A DNA stretch of 64,000 nucleotides, taken from Sandaracinus amylolyticus (GTDB lineage Bacteria > Myxococcota_A > Polyangia > Polyangiales > Sandaracinaceae). Made by a program: the position numbers and the translations under genes. The notes beneath the pieces are model-generated. The model ran no database searches. It saw only the letters and a program-made list of their open reading frames with translations, and was not told where the DNA came from. Location: NCBI RefSeq assembly GCF_021631985.1, contig NZ_CP070225.1, forward strand, positions 8,308,001 to 8,372,000. The letters run 5' to 3'. This document shows positions 34,216-43,150 of the stretch, in pieces. Within the stretch, counting starts at the first letter, position 1, and each line of letters opens with the position of its first letter.

Positions 34216-34696
34216 AGCGCGCGCGGTAGGCCGCGCGGAGCGCGGCGTCGACCTGGCCGAGCGGCACGCCGGCGCTGGCCAGCGACGCGACCACCGCGTG
34301 CACGGCTTGCTCGTGGGGGTGTCGCGAGAGCACCGCGTCGCAGAGCGCGTGCACCGCCAGTGCGATCGACCCCGCCGCGCCGCCGCGCCCGCCGAGCATC
34401 GTCGACCAGCTCGAAGGCACGACCTCGCGCACGTCGTCCTCGCCGGCTCCGTCGATCCAGCGTGCGATCGCGTCGAGCAACCGCTCCGCAACGGCGCCCG
34501 CTTCGCGCGGTGACAGGAAGCGATCGGCCTGGTTCGACACCGCGCTCCTCGCGTCGCGCAGGACCGGCACCTGCGCCCGCACGATCGGCAACAACGCGGC
34601 GATGCACGCCCGTCGCCCCGCGGCCCGGATCGCGCGCTTGTGGGCGCGCCACGCGGGCCCGTCGGACGCGAGCGGCGGAGGGTCGAAGTCGCCCAT
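34199..34696 (-). CDS. Small helical protein, hypothetical
   Basis: 165-residue predicted cytoplasmic protein, Ala/Arg-rich and helical, with no signal or membrane segment. I recognise no family. The core (VPVLRDARSAVSNQADRFLSPREAGAVAERLLDAIARWIDGAG) has normal composition and high GC at third codon positions. I chose the ATG at 34696; the frame is open further upstream, but this would overlap the divergent gene at 34734. It overlaps the end of the DUF4388 gene by 17 bases. Confidence 0.6.
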   Translation of the reverse strand: MGDFDPPPLASDGPAWRAHKRAIRAAGRRACIAALLPIVRAQVPVLRDARSAVSNQADRFLSPREAGAVAERLLDAIARWIDGAGEDDVREVVPSSWSTMLGGRGGAAGSIALAVHALCDAVLSRHPHEQAVHAVVASLASAGVPLGQVDAALRAAYRARFTAAE

Positions 34697-34733
34697 CGGT
34701 GCATCATATGCCGTGCCTCGATCGGCTCCGACC

Positions 34734-35777
34734 ATGACGGCGACACTGCGCGCCTCGTGGCTCGTCGGCGCGGCGGTGGTGCTCGTCACCATCGTCGTGG
34801 TCGCGTACCTGTGGCTGTTCGAGGTGCGCGGACGGGTCGCGACGCTCTCCGCCACTCCGTTCGGCGCCTACGTCGTGACGCAGCACCAGCGGCGCGCGGC
34901 TCCGTGGTTGCCGTGGCTGCCTACCCACGAGCTCGAGGTCTCGGACGCATCAGGCCCGCGGTGGCGGATCCGAGTGCGTGACACCACGCCGTGGAACGAC
35001 TTCGGCGCCTCGCACCTCGCGCGCGGCGACGAGCTCCTCGTCGAAGATCGCGACGCATGGCACGGCCGCGAGCTCGCCACCGGCGCGCTTCGGTGGAGCG
35101 GGCCGCTCGCCCGCGTGTTCGACGCCCGCGTGCTCGGCGACGTCACGCTCGTGGTCGACCACGATCTGCGTCTCTGGGCGATGGACCACGCGAGCGGCGT
35201 CGCGCGCTGGTCGCTCGGTCCCGTGTCGACCATCGAGCTCGAAATGGTCGACGTGATGGGCGCCGCCGAGATCGTGATCGACCAGTCGGTCATCGACCTC
35301 CGGACCGGGCGCGTCCTCCTCGCGCTGCCGTCGTCGTTCGCGGTCGCCGACGACGAGCTGCTCTGGATCGCCCGTTTCGATACCGTGATGAGACGACGCG
35401 CAGGTGAGCAGCCGCGCGCGGCGCTCACGATTCCGGGGACCTTCGGCTGGATGGACGCGCACGCGGCGGGCGATCAGGTGCTCGTGCATCTGCACCGCAC
35501 GGCGACGTGGGCAGACGTCACGGCGCGAGCCGAACCACGTTCGGTGCGCATGGACGAACTCACCGATGCCGACGACGTGATCGCCGCGATCGGTCCCGAC
35601 GACGACATGCGGTGGATCCTCGCGGTGCCCCACGCCGTGTTCGATTCGTGCGTCCTCGACGAGCAGGTGATCGTGTTCGGCGGCACCCGCGTCGTCGGCG
35701 GCGAGCACGCAGTCTTCGCGGTCGACGTCGAGACCGGCACCGTGCTCCCGCTCGACGCGCGCTCGCCGTGCCCGTGA
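34734..35777 (+). CDS. Membrane-anchored beta-propeller-like protein, paralogue of 14008-15126
   Basis: 347-residue protein with an N-terminal transmembrane helix (about 9-31, ending VAYLWLFE) and a beta-rich extracytoplasmic part. Blade-like units such as GRELATGALRWSG, LRLWAMDHASGVARWSLG and FAVDVETGTVLPLD suggest a PQQ-like propeller. It shares with the gene at 14008 the helix-YxWL junction, WLPTHELEVSDASG against WEPSAELEVRDPRG, and the blade pattern. Identity is moderate, so the two diverged long ago. It is convergent with the PucR gene. Function unknown. Confidence 0.7.
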   Translation: MTATLRASWLVGAAVVLVTIVVVAYLWLFEVRGRVATLSATPFGAYVVTQHQRRAAPWLPWLPTHELEVSDASGPRWRIRVRDTTPWNDFGASHLARGDELLVEDRDAWHGRELATGALRWSGPLARVFDARVLGDVTLVVDHDLRLWAMDHASGVARWSLGPVSTIELEMVDVMGAAEIVIDQSVIDLRTGRVLLALPSSFAVADDELLWIARFDTVMRRRAGEQPRAALTIPGTFGWMDAHAAGDQVLVHLHRTATWADVTARAEPRSVRMDELTDADDVIAAIGPDDDMRWILAVPHAVFDSCVLDEQVIVFGGTRVVGGEHAVFAVDVETGTVLPLDARSPCP

Positions 35778-35793
35778 TCGCGCCCGCCGCGCG

Positions 35794-37026
35794 TCAGCGC
35801 TCGCTCCCGGCGCGCCATCGCAGCACCTCGAGGGCCACGCCCACGTGGACGCGGTCGTGCTCGAGCGGTCGCGGCATCAGGGCCTCGGCGGTCTCGAGCC
35901 GGCGCAGCAGGGTGTTGCGATGCACGCGGAGCCGCTCCGCCGCGCGCGATGCGTTGCAGCCTTCTTCGAGGAACGCCTCCACCGTCTGCCGGAGCTCGGG
36001 GCTCGCGGTCGCGAGGTCGCCGAGGGTGTGCTGCACGAAGTGATCGGCGCCCTCGGGATCGATCGTGATCAGCGACACCAGGCGCACCCGATCGAAGCTC
36101 ACGACGCGGGCGTCGGAGCCGAGGCGCGCGAGCATGCGCTGCGCGGTGAGCGCGTCGAGGTGGCTGCGGCGGAAGCCCTCGACGCCCTTCGCCAACGACC
36201 CGATCGCGACCCGCGCCGAGGGGGCGTCGCGCATCGCCGCGCGCACGCGGTCGAGCTCGGGCTCGGCAACGCCGGGCAGCCACACCCAGAGCGTCGCCGC
36301 GCTCGCGACCACGCCGAGGAAACGCGGCGCGCCGGTGATGCGCGCGAGGGCCTCGGCCACGCTCTCCAGCGCGCTCATGTCGGACTCGGCGTCCTCGCTC
36401 CAGATCACCGCCGCGCGGTGCGCCTGGTCGAGCGGGTACCCGAGGCGATGCTCGGCGTGCGCCGGGCGGATCGGCGCGCCCTCGAGCAGCAGCGCGACCA
36501 CCTCGCGCCGCTCGGCGTGGGTGCCGCGCGTGAGCTCGTGCCGCTCCTTCGCCATCTGCGCGGTGATGCCCGCGATCGTCGCCTCGATGAACGCCGAGAT
36601 CGATCGGGCGGTCACGTCGAGCAGCTCGCGCAATTCGCTGGCGTCCGACGTGAGCTCGAACGCGATCGCCATCCAGCGGAGCCACGCCGCGTTCTGACCG
36701 GTCCGGTACGAGTGCAGAGCCGCTTCGTTGATGCCGCGGCGGACGAGATCGCGCGCCGCGGCGAGCGGCTCGGGCCCCAGGTTCGGCGGGACGGGCGCCC
36801 CGGGGTCGCGGATGTTCGCCTCGGCCCAGTGCGCGAGGTTCGCGCGGTTCACCCGGCGGGTCGCCGCGGCGAGCACCGGGTCGCTCGCGATCGCGCTCAT
36901 GCCGAGCGTCGTGAGCGTCACGTCGTCGATCTCGGCGAGCCACTCGTCGGGGGAGCGCAGGGCGATCTCCGCGCCGCGCCGGATGAGCTCGCGAACGCGC
37001 TCCGACGGCGGATCCCACTGCCACAT
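35794..37026 (-). CDS. PucR-type transcriptional regulator
   Basis: 410-residue cytoplasmic regulator. The N-terminal half (about 20-170) is helical and probably senses a small molecule. A central GGDEF-like alpha/beta region typical of PucR/CdaR proteins spans about 190-320. The C-terminus (about 345-405) is the PucR helix-turn-helix, with the segment TVEAFLEEGCNASRAAERLRVHRNTLLRRLE broken across helices. It most likely controls the divergent monooxygenase operon. I chose the ATG at 37026 because the palindromes at 37048-37091 then lie upstream; the alternative GTG at 37053 would lie inside the first palindrome. Confidence 0.85.
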   Translation of the reverse strand: MWQWDPPSERVRELIRRGAEIALRSPDEWLAEIDDVTLTTLGMSAIASDPVLAAATRRVNRANLAHWAEANIRDPGAPVPPNLGPEPLAAARDLVRRGINEAALHSYRTGQNAAWLRWMAIAFELTSDASELRELLDVTARSISAFIEATIAGITAQMAKERHELTRGTHAERREVVALLLEGAPIRPAHAEHRLGYPLDQAHRAAVIWSEDAESDMSALESVAEALARITGAPRFLGVVASAATLWVWLPGVAEPELDRVRAAMRDAPSARVAIGSLAKGVEGFRRSHLDALTAQRMLARLGSDARVVSFDRVRLVSLITIDPEGADHFVQHTLGDLATASPELRQTVEAFLEEGCNASRAAERLRVHRNTLLRRLETAEALMPRPLEHDRVHVGVALEVLRWRAGSER

Positions 37027-37047
37027 GCCCGCCCGGGGAGTCCTGGT

Positions 37048-37091
37048 GTGCACAGTGCACTGATGATGACGAACTTTGGTGCAATCTGCAC
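37048..37091. promoter_or_regulatory. Pair of GTGCA-TGCAC palindromes in the divergent control region
   Basis: GTGCACAGTGCAC (37048-37060) and GTGCAATCTGCAC (37079-37091) are both symmetrical with the half-site GTGCA. Their centres are 31 bases apart, about three helical turns, so they lie on the same face of DNA. They sit between the PucR-type gene and the monooxygenase operon and are probably its operators. Confidence 0.6.
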
Positions 37092-37131
37092 ATTGTCAGG
37101 CCGCGATCCGCCCCCGCATGCTGAGCGCTGC

Positions 37132-38631
37132 ATGAGCCGCGAATACGTCGACGTGCTGATCGTCGGGGCCGGCATCTCGGGGATCGGCGCCGCCTGGTAC
37201 CTCCAGAAGGAGCACCCGGCGAAGTCGTACGCGATCCTCGAGGGACGGGGCGCGATCGGCGGGACCTGGGATCTCTTCCGCTATCCCGGCATCCGCTCCG
37301 ACTCCGACCTCCACACGTTCGGCTTCGCGTTCAAGCCGTGGACCCACGAGAAGTCGATCGCCGGTGCCGGCGAGATCCTCGACTACCTGCGCGAGACGGT
37401 CGCGGAGAACGGCATCGATCGTCACGTCCGCTTCCGCCACCAGGTGAAGGGCGCCGCGTGGTCGAGCGAGGGCGCGCGCTGGGTCGTCGACGTCGAGCGC
37501 GCCGACACCGGCGAGCGCACGAAGATCGAGTGCGGGTGGCTGTTCTGCGCCGCCGGGTACTACCGCTACGACGAGGGTTATCGACCGCGCTTCGAAGGCG
37601 AGGAGCGATTCGAGGGCCGCATCGTGCACCCGCAGCACTGGCCCGAGGATCTCGACCATGCCGGCAAGCGTGTGGTCGTGATCGGCAGCGGCGCGACCGC
37701 GGTCACGCTGGTGCCGGCGATGGCGGAGACCGCGCGGCAGGTGACGATGCTGCAGCGGACGCCGACGTACATCCTGCCGGTGCCCTCGAAGGACCGGCTC
37801 GCGAACGCGCTCCGGAAGTACCTGCCGGCCGAGACCGCGTACGAGATCACGCGCCGCAAGAACATCGGGACGCAGCGCCTGATCTACGGCTTCTGCCGGC
37901 GGTTCCCCAAGGCGGCGCGCCGCTGGCTGCGCGCGATCAACACCCGGATGCTCCCCGAGGGCTTCCCGGTCGACCAGCACTTCGACCCTCCCTACGAGCC
38001 GTGGGATCAGCGGCTCTGCGCCGTGCCCGACGGCGACCTCTTCCGCGCGATCCGCGCGGGCACCGCGTCGGTCGTCACCGATCGCATCGAGACCTTCACC
38101 GAGCGGGGCATCCGGTTGGCCTCCGGCGAGGAGCTCGAAGCCGACATCATCGTCACCGCGACCGGCCTCAACCTGCAGACCTGCGGCGGCATCGCGCTGG
38201 TGGTCGACGGAGCGCCGGTGCGCTTCGCGGAGAAGGTCGCGTACCGCGGCATGATGCTCGACGGGGTGCCGAACTTCTCGTTCGCCATCGGCTACACGAA
38301 CTCGTCGTGGACGCTGAAGATCGGCCTCCTGTGCGAGCACTTCTGCCGGCTGCTCGCGCACATGGACCGGAACGGCCACGCCATCTGCGTCGCCGAGCGC
38401 GCCGACCCCGACATGAAGACGCGGCCGCTGCTCGACTTCGGCGCCGGCTACGTGAAGCGCTCGCTGCACGAGCTGCCGCGTCAGGGCGAGGCGTACCCCT
38501 GGCTGATGTCGATGGACTACGTCGAAGACACGAAGCTGCTCCGCGAGGGCTCGGTGGAGGATCGCCACCTGCGCTTCCGGCCGCGCGTTTCGTCGAAGTC
38601 GCACCCGCCGGTGCTGAGGGCGGTCGGATGA
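37132..38631 (+). CDS. Flavin monooxygenase, Baeyer-Villiger type (MymA/EtaA-like)
   Basis: 499-residue FAD/NADPH enzyme that inserts oxygen into ketones or oxidises heteroatoms. The FAD-binding motif GAGISG is near residue 12. The Baeyer-Villiger fingerprint FxGxxxHxxxW is present as FEGRIVHPQHW near residues 162-172. The NADPH-binding GSGATA follows near 186. Also present are IGGTWDLFRYPGIRSDSD and TATGLNL, typical of the EtaA/MymA group. The length is normal. It is the first gene of a three-gene operon: its stop overlaps the hydrolase start (ATGA). A PucR-type regulator diverges upstream. Confidence 0.93.
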   Translation: MSREYVDVLIVGAGISGIGAAWYLQKEHPAKSYAILEGRGAIGGTWDLFRYPGIRSDSDLHTFGFAFKPWTHEKSIAGAGEILDYLRETVAENGIDRHVRFRHQVKGAAWSSEGARWVVDVERADTGERTKIECGWLFCAAGYYRYDEGYRPRFEGEERFEGRIVHPQHWPEDLDHAGKRVVVIGSGATAVTLVPAMAETARQVTMLQRTPTYILPVPSKDRLANALRKYLPAETAYEITRRKNIGTQRLIYGFCRRFPKAARRWLRAINTRMLPEGFPVDQHFDPPYEPWDQRLCAVPDGDLFRAIRAGTASVVTDRIETFTERGIRLASGEELEADIIVTATGLNLQTCGGIALVVDGAPVRFAEKVAYRGMMLDGVPNFSFAIGYTNSSWTLKIGLLCEHFCRLLAHMDRNGHAICVAERADPDMKTRPLLDFGAGYVKRSLHELPRQGEAYPWLMSMDYVEDTKLLREGSVEDRHLRFRPRVSSKSHPPVLRAVG

Positions 38632-39530
38632 TCGAAGAGCACCTCTGTGAGCTGCCGAGCGGCGTGCGCTTGTGTTACCGCACCAGCGGCTCGACGCGCG
38701 GCGAGCCGCTGCTGCTGATCGCGGGGCTGGGCCTCCACCTGACGTGGTGGCCGCAGAGCTTGATCGATGGATTGGTCGAGCGCGGCCATCACGTCATCGC
38801 GTTCGACAACCGCGACGTGGGTCGATCCTCGCGCATCGCGACGCGACCGCCGGGCGTCCTCCGGCAGCTCCTCCGGGTGCCGCACGCGGACAACTACGAC
38901 CTCGGCGACATGGCCGAGGACACCGTGGGCCTGCTCGATCACCTCGGGATCGACGCGACGCACCTCGTCGGCATGTCGATGGGCGGCATGATCGCGCAGA
39001 CCATCGCGGCGCGTCATCCGCGTCGGGCGCGCTCGCTCGTGTCGATCTTCTCGACGACCGGCGCGCGCCGCGTGGGACAGCCGAGCCTCTCGACGCTGCG
39101 TCACCTCGCCGGACCACGCGCGCGAACGCGTGACCAGGCGATCGCGAGTCACGTCACGATCATGCGGCACATCGGGCCGAGCGGATTCGCGCTCGATCTC
39201 GAGGCGCTCGAGGCCTACGCGGGCGCGGCGTGGGATCGCGGCGACGGGCTCCACGCTCCCGCCGGGATCGCGCGGCAGATCGGCGCGATCCTCAAGTCGG
39301 GTGATCGGACCCGCGAGCTCCGACGGATCACGACCCCCACGCTCGTCCTCCACGGCGACAGCGATCTCATGGTGCATCCGAGCGGCGGGCGCGCGACCGC
39401 GAGGGCGATCCCCGGCGCCGCGCACGTGACGATCGAGGGCATGGGGCACCACTTGCCGGCGGGCGTGATCCCGAGGGTGACCGAGCTCGTCGCGCGGCAC
39501 CTCGCCGACGCGCGGCAGCGCGCGGCGTGA
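38628..39530 (+). CDS. Alpha/beta hydrolase (LipR-like position)
   Basis: 300-residue cytosolic serine hydrolase. The nucleophile elbow is GMSMGG (near residue 119). The oxyanion region is LLIAGLGLHLTWW, and the probable acid and base lie in LVLHGDSDLMV and EGMGHHLP. It is an esterase or C-C hydrolase of the epoxide-hydrolase/carboxylesterase superfamily. Its start overlaps the monooxygenase stop. Gene order suggests it hydrolyses the ester made by Baeyer-Villiger oxidation; this is inference from context. An SDR gene follows 14 bases after its stop. Confidence 0.9.
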   Translation: MIEEHLCELPSGVRLCYRTSGSTRGEPLLLIAGLGLHLTWWPQSLIDGLVERGHHVIAFDNRDVGRSSRIATRPPGVLRQLLRVPHADNYDLGDMAEDTVGLLDHLGIDATHLVGMSMGGMIAQTIAARHPRRARSLVSIFSTTGARRVGQPSLSTLRHLAGPRARTRDQAIASHVTIMRHIGPSGFALDLEALEAYAGAAWDRGDGLHAPAGIARQIGAILKSGDRTRELRRITTPTLVLHGDSDLMVHPSGGRATARAIPGAAHVTIEGMGHHLPAGVIPRVTELVARHLADARQRAA

Positions 39531-39544
39531 GGACGGAGGACGGG

Positions 39545-40378
39545 ATGAGATCGTTCGCTGGGAAAGTCGCCGCCATCACCGGCGCGGGCTCGGGCATCGG
39601 TCGCGCGCTCGCCGTCGAGCTCGCCCAGCGCGGCTGTCACCTCGCGCTCTCGGACGTGAACGAGGCGGGGCTCGGGGAGACCGTGGGGCTGCTCGCGTCG
39701 AGCGGCGTGCGCGTGACGCACGCGCGCGTCGACGTCGCGGACCGCGAGGCGGTGTTCGCGTGGGCCGACGTGGTCGCGCGCGAGCACGGCAAGGTCAATC
39801 TGATCTTCAACAACGCGGGCGTCGCCCTCGGCGCGTCGATCGAGGACGGCCGCTACGAAGATCTCGAGTGGCTGATGAACATCAACTTCTGGGGCGTCGT
39901 GCACGGGACGAAGGCGTTCCTGCCGCACCTCAAGGCCACCGGGGACGGGCACATCGTCAACACGTCGAGCGTGTTCGGGCTGATCGCGGTGCCCACGCAG
40001 TCCGCCTACAACGCGGCGAAGTTCGCGGTGCGCGGCTTCACCGAGGCGCTGCGCATGGAGCTGGAGCTGAGCCCCTGCGGCGTGAGCGCGACCAGCGTGC
40101 ATCCCGGCGGCATCAAGACGAACATCTCGCGCTCGGCGCGCCAGGATCCGAGCCTCGCGAAGCTCGGGATCGATCCCGCCACCGCGGGCGCGAAGTTCGA
40201 GAAGAGCTTCATCACGAGCGCCGGGGACGCGGCGCGCATCATCCTGCGCGCGGTGGAGCGCGACGAACGCCGGGTCCTCGTCGGGCCCGATGCCCGCGTG
40301 ATCGACTGGCTCGCGCGCTCCCTGCCCTCGGCGTACCAGAAGATCGTGATGTTCTGGAGCCGCAGGACGATGAGCTGA
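39545..40378 (+). CDS. Short-chain dehydrogenase/reductase
   Basis: 277-residue NAD(P)-dependent oxidoreductase. The cofactor motif TGAGSGIGRA is near residue 13. NNAG is near 90. The catalytic Ser and Tyr-x3-Lys lie in NTSSVFGLIAVPTQS and AYNAAKFAV (near 140-160). The C-terminal extension (KIVMFWSRRTMS) is hydrophobic and may touch the membrane. It probably oxidises an alcohol product or reduces a ketone in the same pathway. The ATG at 39545 has GGAGGACG upstream and was preferred to the GTG at 39527. Confidence 0.92.
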   Translation: MRSFAGKVAAITGAGSGIGRALAVELAQRGCHLALSDVNEAGLGETVGLLASSGVRVTHARVDVADREAVFAWADVVAREHGKVNLIFNNAGVALGASIEDGRYEDLEWLMNINFWGVVHGTKAFLPHLKATGDGHIVNTSSVFGLIAVPTQSAYNAAKFAVRGFTEALRMELELSPCGVSATSVHPGGIKTNISRSARQDPSLAKLGIDPATAGAKFEKSFITSAGDAARIILRAVERDERRVLVGPDARVIDWLARSLPSAYQKIVMFWSRRTMS

Positions 40379-40420
40379 GGCACGCCCGCCGTCACCGCAG
40401 CTCGTCGGTGATCGTCATCG

Positions 40421-41545
40421 TCATCGAGTCGCCAGCCATGCCTTCGCGTCGGTGCCGACGATCGCATGCGCCTCGAGCGCCTGCAGCCAGGCCGTGACCC
40501 GTGGGTCGCGGAACGGCGCGATCGCGTCGACGAACGCGCGGAGCTGCACCGGCGCGACGTTGGGGTGGAGGCAGCGCTCGTAGGCCGGGAGCTTCTCCAG
40601 ATAGAGCGGGATGGCGTCGGCGCCGGCGAGGAACACGAGCCGCGGATCGAGCAGGTCCAGCGGGTAGGCGTCGGGCCGGAAGGCCTTCATCCCGGCGAGG
40701 ATCGCCGGGACGTCGGTGGTGTGCAGCACGTCGGGCACGACGGCGCCTCGGGGCGGGTGCGCCGTGTCGAGGAACGCCGTGAGCCGCAGCCGCGGGATCG
40801 GGTAGCGCTTCGATCCCGACGCGACGACCGCGCGAAGGCGCGCGTCGAGCGCCTTCTGCTTCGCGGGGGTGAGCCGCAGCCGCACGAAGCCCAGCGCCAG
40901 GGCCACGTCGTCGACGAGGGGCTTCATCTGGGGAAGCGCGGTGCCGGGCGGCGGGGACTCGAGCACGTCGACGATCGCGCCGGCGACCGGCTCGGGTCCG
41001 CACAGCGCCTCGAGCGCGTACACGAAGTCCTCGGTCAGCTCGCGGTTCCGCAGCGTCCCGGGCTCCGTCATGAGCCGCCGCACGAGCCCGGGCACCGCCT
41101 CGGGCTCGATGGGTCGAGGGTCGGCGATCGCCTGCTTCGCCTCGGGGGTGAGGCCTCGTCGCCGCGGATCGGAGCTCAGCGTCAGCACGTTCCCCGCGTA
41201 GGCTCGAGCGAGGCGCGCCCACACGCCGCGCGGCCGGAGCAGCTGCGGGAGCATCCATCCGCCGGTGAAGATCTCGGCCGTCGCCGGCGCGGGATCGATC
41301 GTTCCGTCGTCGTCGGCCGCGAAACGGATGTGCGGAAAGCCGACCCGGAACAGCGCGGGCAGCGCGTCGCCGACGAGCGGTGGCTCGCTCGTCCGCGGCT
41401 TCACGGCGGGCACTGGACGCAGCCACGGCGGCATCGACGTCGCCAGCGCCCGTACGACGCTCGGGGGCGCGCCAACCGGAGCGTGTTTCTTCGCCGGTGC
41501 GGGCGCGGCCTTGCGCTTCGTCGCCTTCTTCGTCGCGTTCGCCAC
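40421..41545 (-). CDS. Hypothetical protein with basic N-terminal tail
   Basis: 374-residue predicted cytoplasmic protein. The N-terminus (about 1-22) is Lys/Ala-rich (ATKKATKRKAAPAPAKK). The rest is helical, with Pro-rich stretches and no recognised motif; its regular helical pairs hint at an alpha-solenoid. I do not recognise a family. The start is uncertain: the GTG at 41545 comes just before the Lys-rich tail, while an ATG near 41586 would add about 14 residues. It diverges from the BamA-like gene, with about 93 bases between starts. Lys/Ala tails of this sort often bind nucleic acids, but that is only a guess. Confidence 0.55.
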   Translation of the reverse strand: MANATKKATKRKAAPAPAKKHAPVGAPPSVVRALATSMPPWLRPVPAVKPRTSEPPLVGDALPALFRVGFPHIRFAADDDGTIDPAPATAEIFTGGWMLPQLLRPRGVWARLARAYAGNVLTLSSDPRRRGLTPEAKQAIADPRPIEPEAVPGLVRRLMTEPGTLRNRELTEDFVYALEALCGPEPVAGAIVDVLESPPPGTALPQMKPLVDDVALALGFVRLRLTPAKQKALDARLRAVVASGSKRYPIPRLRLTAFLDTAHPPRGAVVPDVLHTTDVPAILAGMKAFRPDAYPLDLLDPRLVFLAGADAIPLYLEKLPAYERCLHPNVAPVQLRAFVDAIAPFRDPRVTAWLQALEAHAIVGTDAKAWLATR

Positions 41546-41638
41546 GGTTCGACCCCGTCTTCTCGCGGCAGAGAGCCCGAGCATCGCACATGCGACCCCG
41601 TTCTCGATCGGGACCACCCCGTGAAGTAGGCTGCGCCG

Positions 41639-43150
41639 GTGCGCGCCCCGGTCTGGCTCGTGCTCGCGCTGTGCGTCGTCGCGAGCCCACCACCGTCGCG
41701 GGCGCACGCGCAGGCCGACACCGAGGTCCCCGAGCCGTCCCCTGCTCCGGAAGCCGCCCCGGCCCCCGACCCCGACCCCGACCTCGTCTTCCTCCTCGAG
41801 GGCATCGACGTCCGGGGCAACCAGCGCACCGCGGATCACGTGATCCGTCGCGCCCTCCCGTTCGAGATCGGCACCCCGCTCGACGTCGACGACGAGCGCC
41901 TCGAGCAAGCCCGCTGGCAGCTCCTCGGCACCGGGTTCTTCGACTCGGTCGAGCTCTCCATCGAGCGCGGCCGCGAGCGCGGCCGCGTCGTGCTCGTCGT
42001 CGTCGTCCACGAGCGCAACACCGTGCTGCTCGAGGAGATCGCGCTCGGCGTCTCCGAGGGCCTCAACGGCGAGCGCAGCTACGGCGGCGACATCTACGTC
42101 GGCTCCACGCTCTCCGAGTCGAACCTCTTCGGCACCGGCACCTCGCTGCAGGGCTCGTTCGTCCTCTCGCTGCTGCAGCAGGGCCTGCGCCTGCGCTTCC
42201 ACGAGCCGCGCTTCGCCTCCACCCCGTTCGCGCTCACCATCGGCGCGTTCTTCCTCAACGCGCGCGAGGTCTACGGCGACGAGGACGTGCTCGTCACCCC
42301 GGTCGCGCCCGTCGATCCCGAGGGTCCCTTCGGCCCCGAAGAGGTCCGCTACGCGCTCGTCCGCTACCACCGCGGCGGCGGCTGGATCGGCACCGGGCTC
42401 TCCCTCGATCCCGAGAACCGCATCAACGTCTCCTACCAGCTCGAGGTCGTCGACGTGCTCTCGCGCCCCGACGCCGCGAGCGAGCGACGCGGCAGCGAGA
42501 TCGTTCCCATCGACTTCGCGCTGCACGACGGCACGAGCTTCGTCTCGACGCTCACGCTCAGCTACGTCCACGACGAGCGCGACGATCCCGGCCTCACCCG
42601 CCGCGGCCGCCTGGTCACGCTGCGCGGCGATCTCGCGTCGCGCCTGCTCGGCGGCGACTACGACTTCTTCCGCGCGCAGGCGCTGTGGCGCGAGTGGATC
42701 GCGCTGCCCGGTTGGGAGCACTCGCTGCGCACGACGCTCTTCGTCGGCGCCGCGCTCGGCGACGCGCCGGTCTTCTATCGCTTCTACGCGGCCGATCTCA
42801 GCGATCTCATCCCGAGCCGCATGCTCGAGCTCAACCTCGATCGCCGCACCCCGCCGAACCTGCTCGGCACCGCGATCGCCGAGCTCCGATTCGCGCAGCT
42901 CGGCGCGCGCGCCGACATCGAGTACGCGTTCCTGATCGTCCGCCCCAACGACGCGGTGCGCGCGCTCTTCGGGTTCGTCGACGTCGGCCTCTACGCGCTC
43001 GCCGACACCGACATGTTCACGCGCCCGATCCCGGGCTACCCGATCAGCGTCCCGATCGATCTCACGTTCGACGTCGGCATCCGTCTCGACACCTCGATCG
43101 GCGTGTTCCAGCTCGCGTTCTCGACGCTCGTGGGGTTCGTCTCGTTGTGA
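41639..43150 (+). CDS. BamA/TamA-like outer-membrane protein with one POTRA
   Basis: 503-residue outer-membrane protein. A signal peptide (about 1-25, ending AHAQA) is followed by an acidic Pro-rich linker. One POTRA-like domain (about 52-120, GIDVRGNQRTADHVIRRALPFEIG then LLGTGFFDSVELSIERG) precedes a beta-barrel of the surface-antigen type (about 125-503). With one POTRA it is shorter than BamA (five) and resembles minimal Omp85-like proteins of unknown cargo. Its stop overlaps the start of the next gene (GTGA). It leads a run of four overlapping genes. Confidence 0.82.
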   Translation: MRAPVWLVLALCVVASPPPSRAHAQADTEVPEPSPAPEAAPAPDPDPDLVFLLEGIDVRGNQRTADHVIRRALPFEIGTPLDVDDERLEQARWQLLGTGFFDSVELSIERGRERGRVVLVVVVHERNTVLLEEIALGVSEGLNGERSYGGDIYVGSTLSESNLFGTGTSLQGSFVLSLLQQGLRLRFHEPRFASTPFALTIGAFFLNAREVYGDEDVLVTPVAPVDPEGPFGPEEVRYALVRYHRGGGWIGTGLSLDPENRINVSYQLEVVDVLSRPDAASERRGSEIVPIDFALHDGTSFVSTLTLSYVHDERDDPGLTRRGRLVTLRGDLASRLLGGDYDFFRAQALWREWIALPGWEHSLRTTLFVGAALGDAPVFYRFYAADLSDLIPSRMLELNLDRRTPPNLLGTAIAELRFAQLGARADIEYAFLIVRPNDAVRALFGFVDVGLYALADTDMFTRPIPGYPISVPIDLTFDVGIRLDTSIGVFQLAFSTLVGFVSL

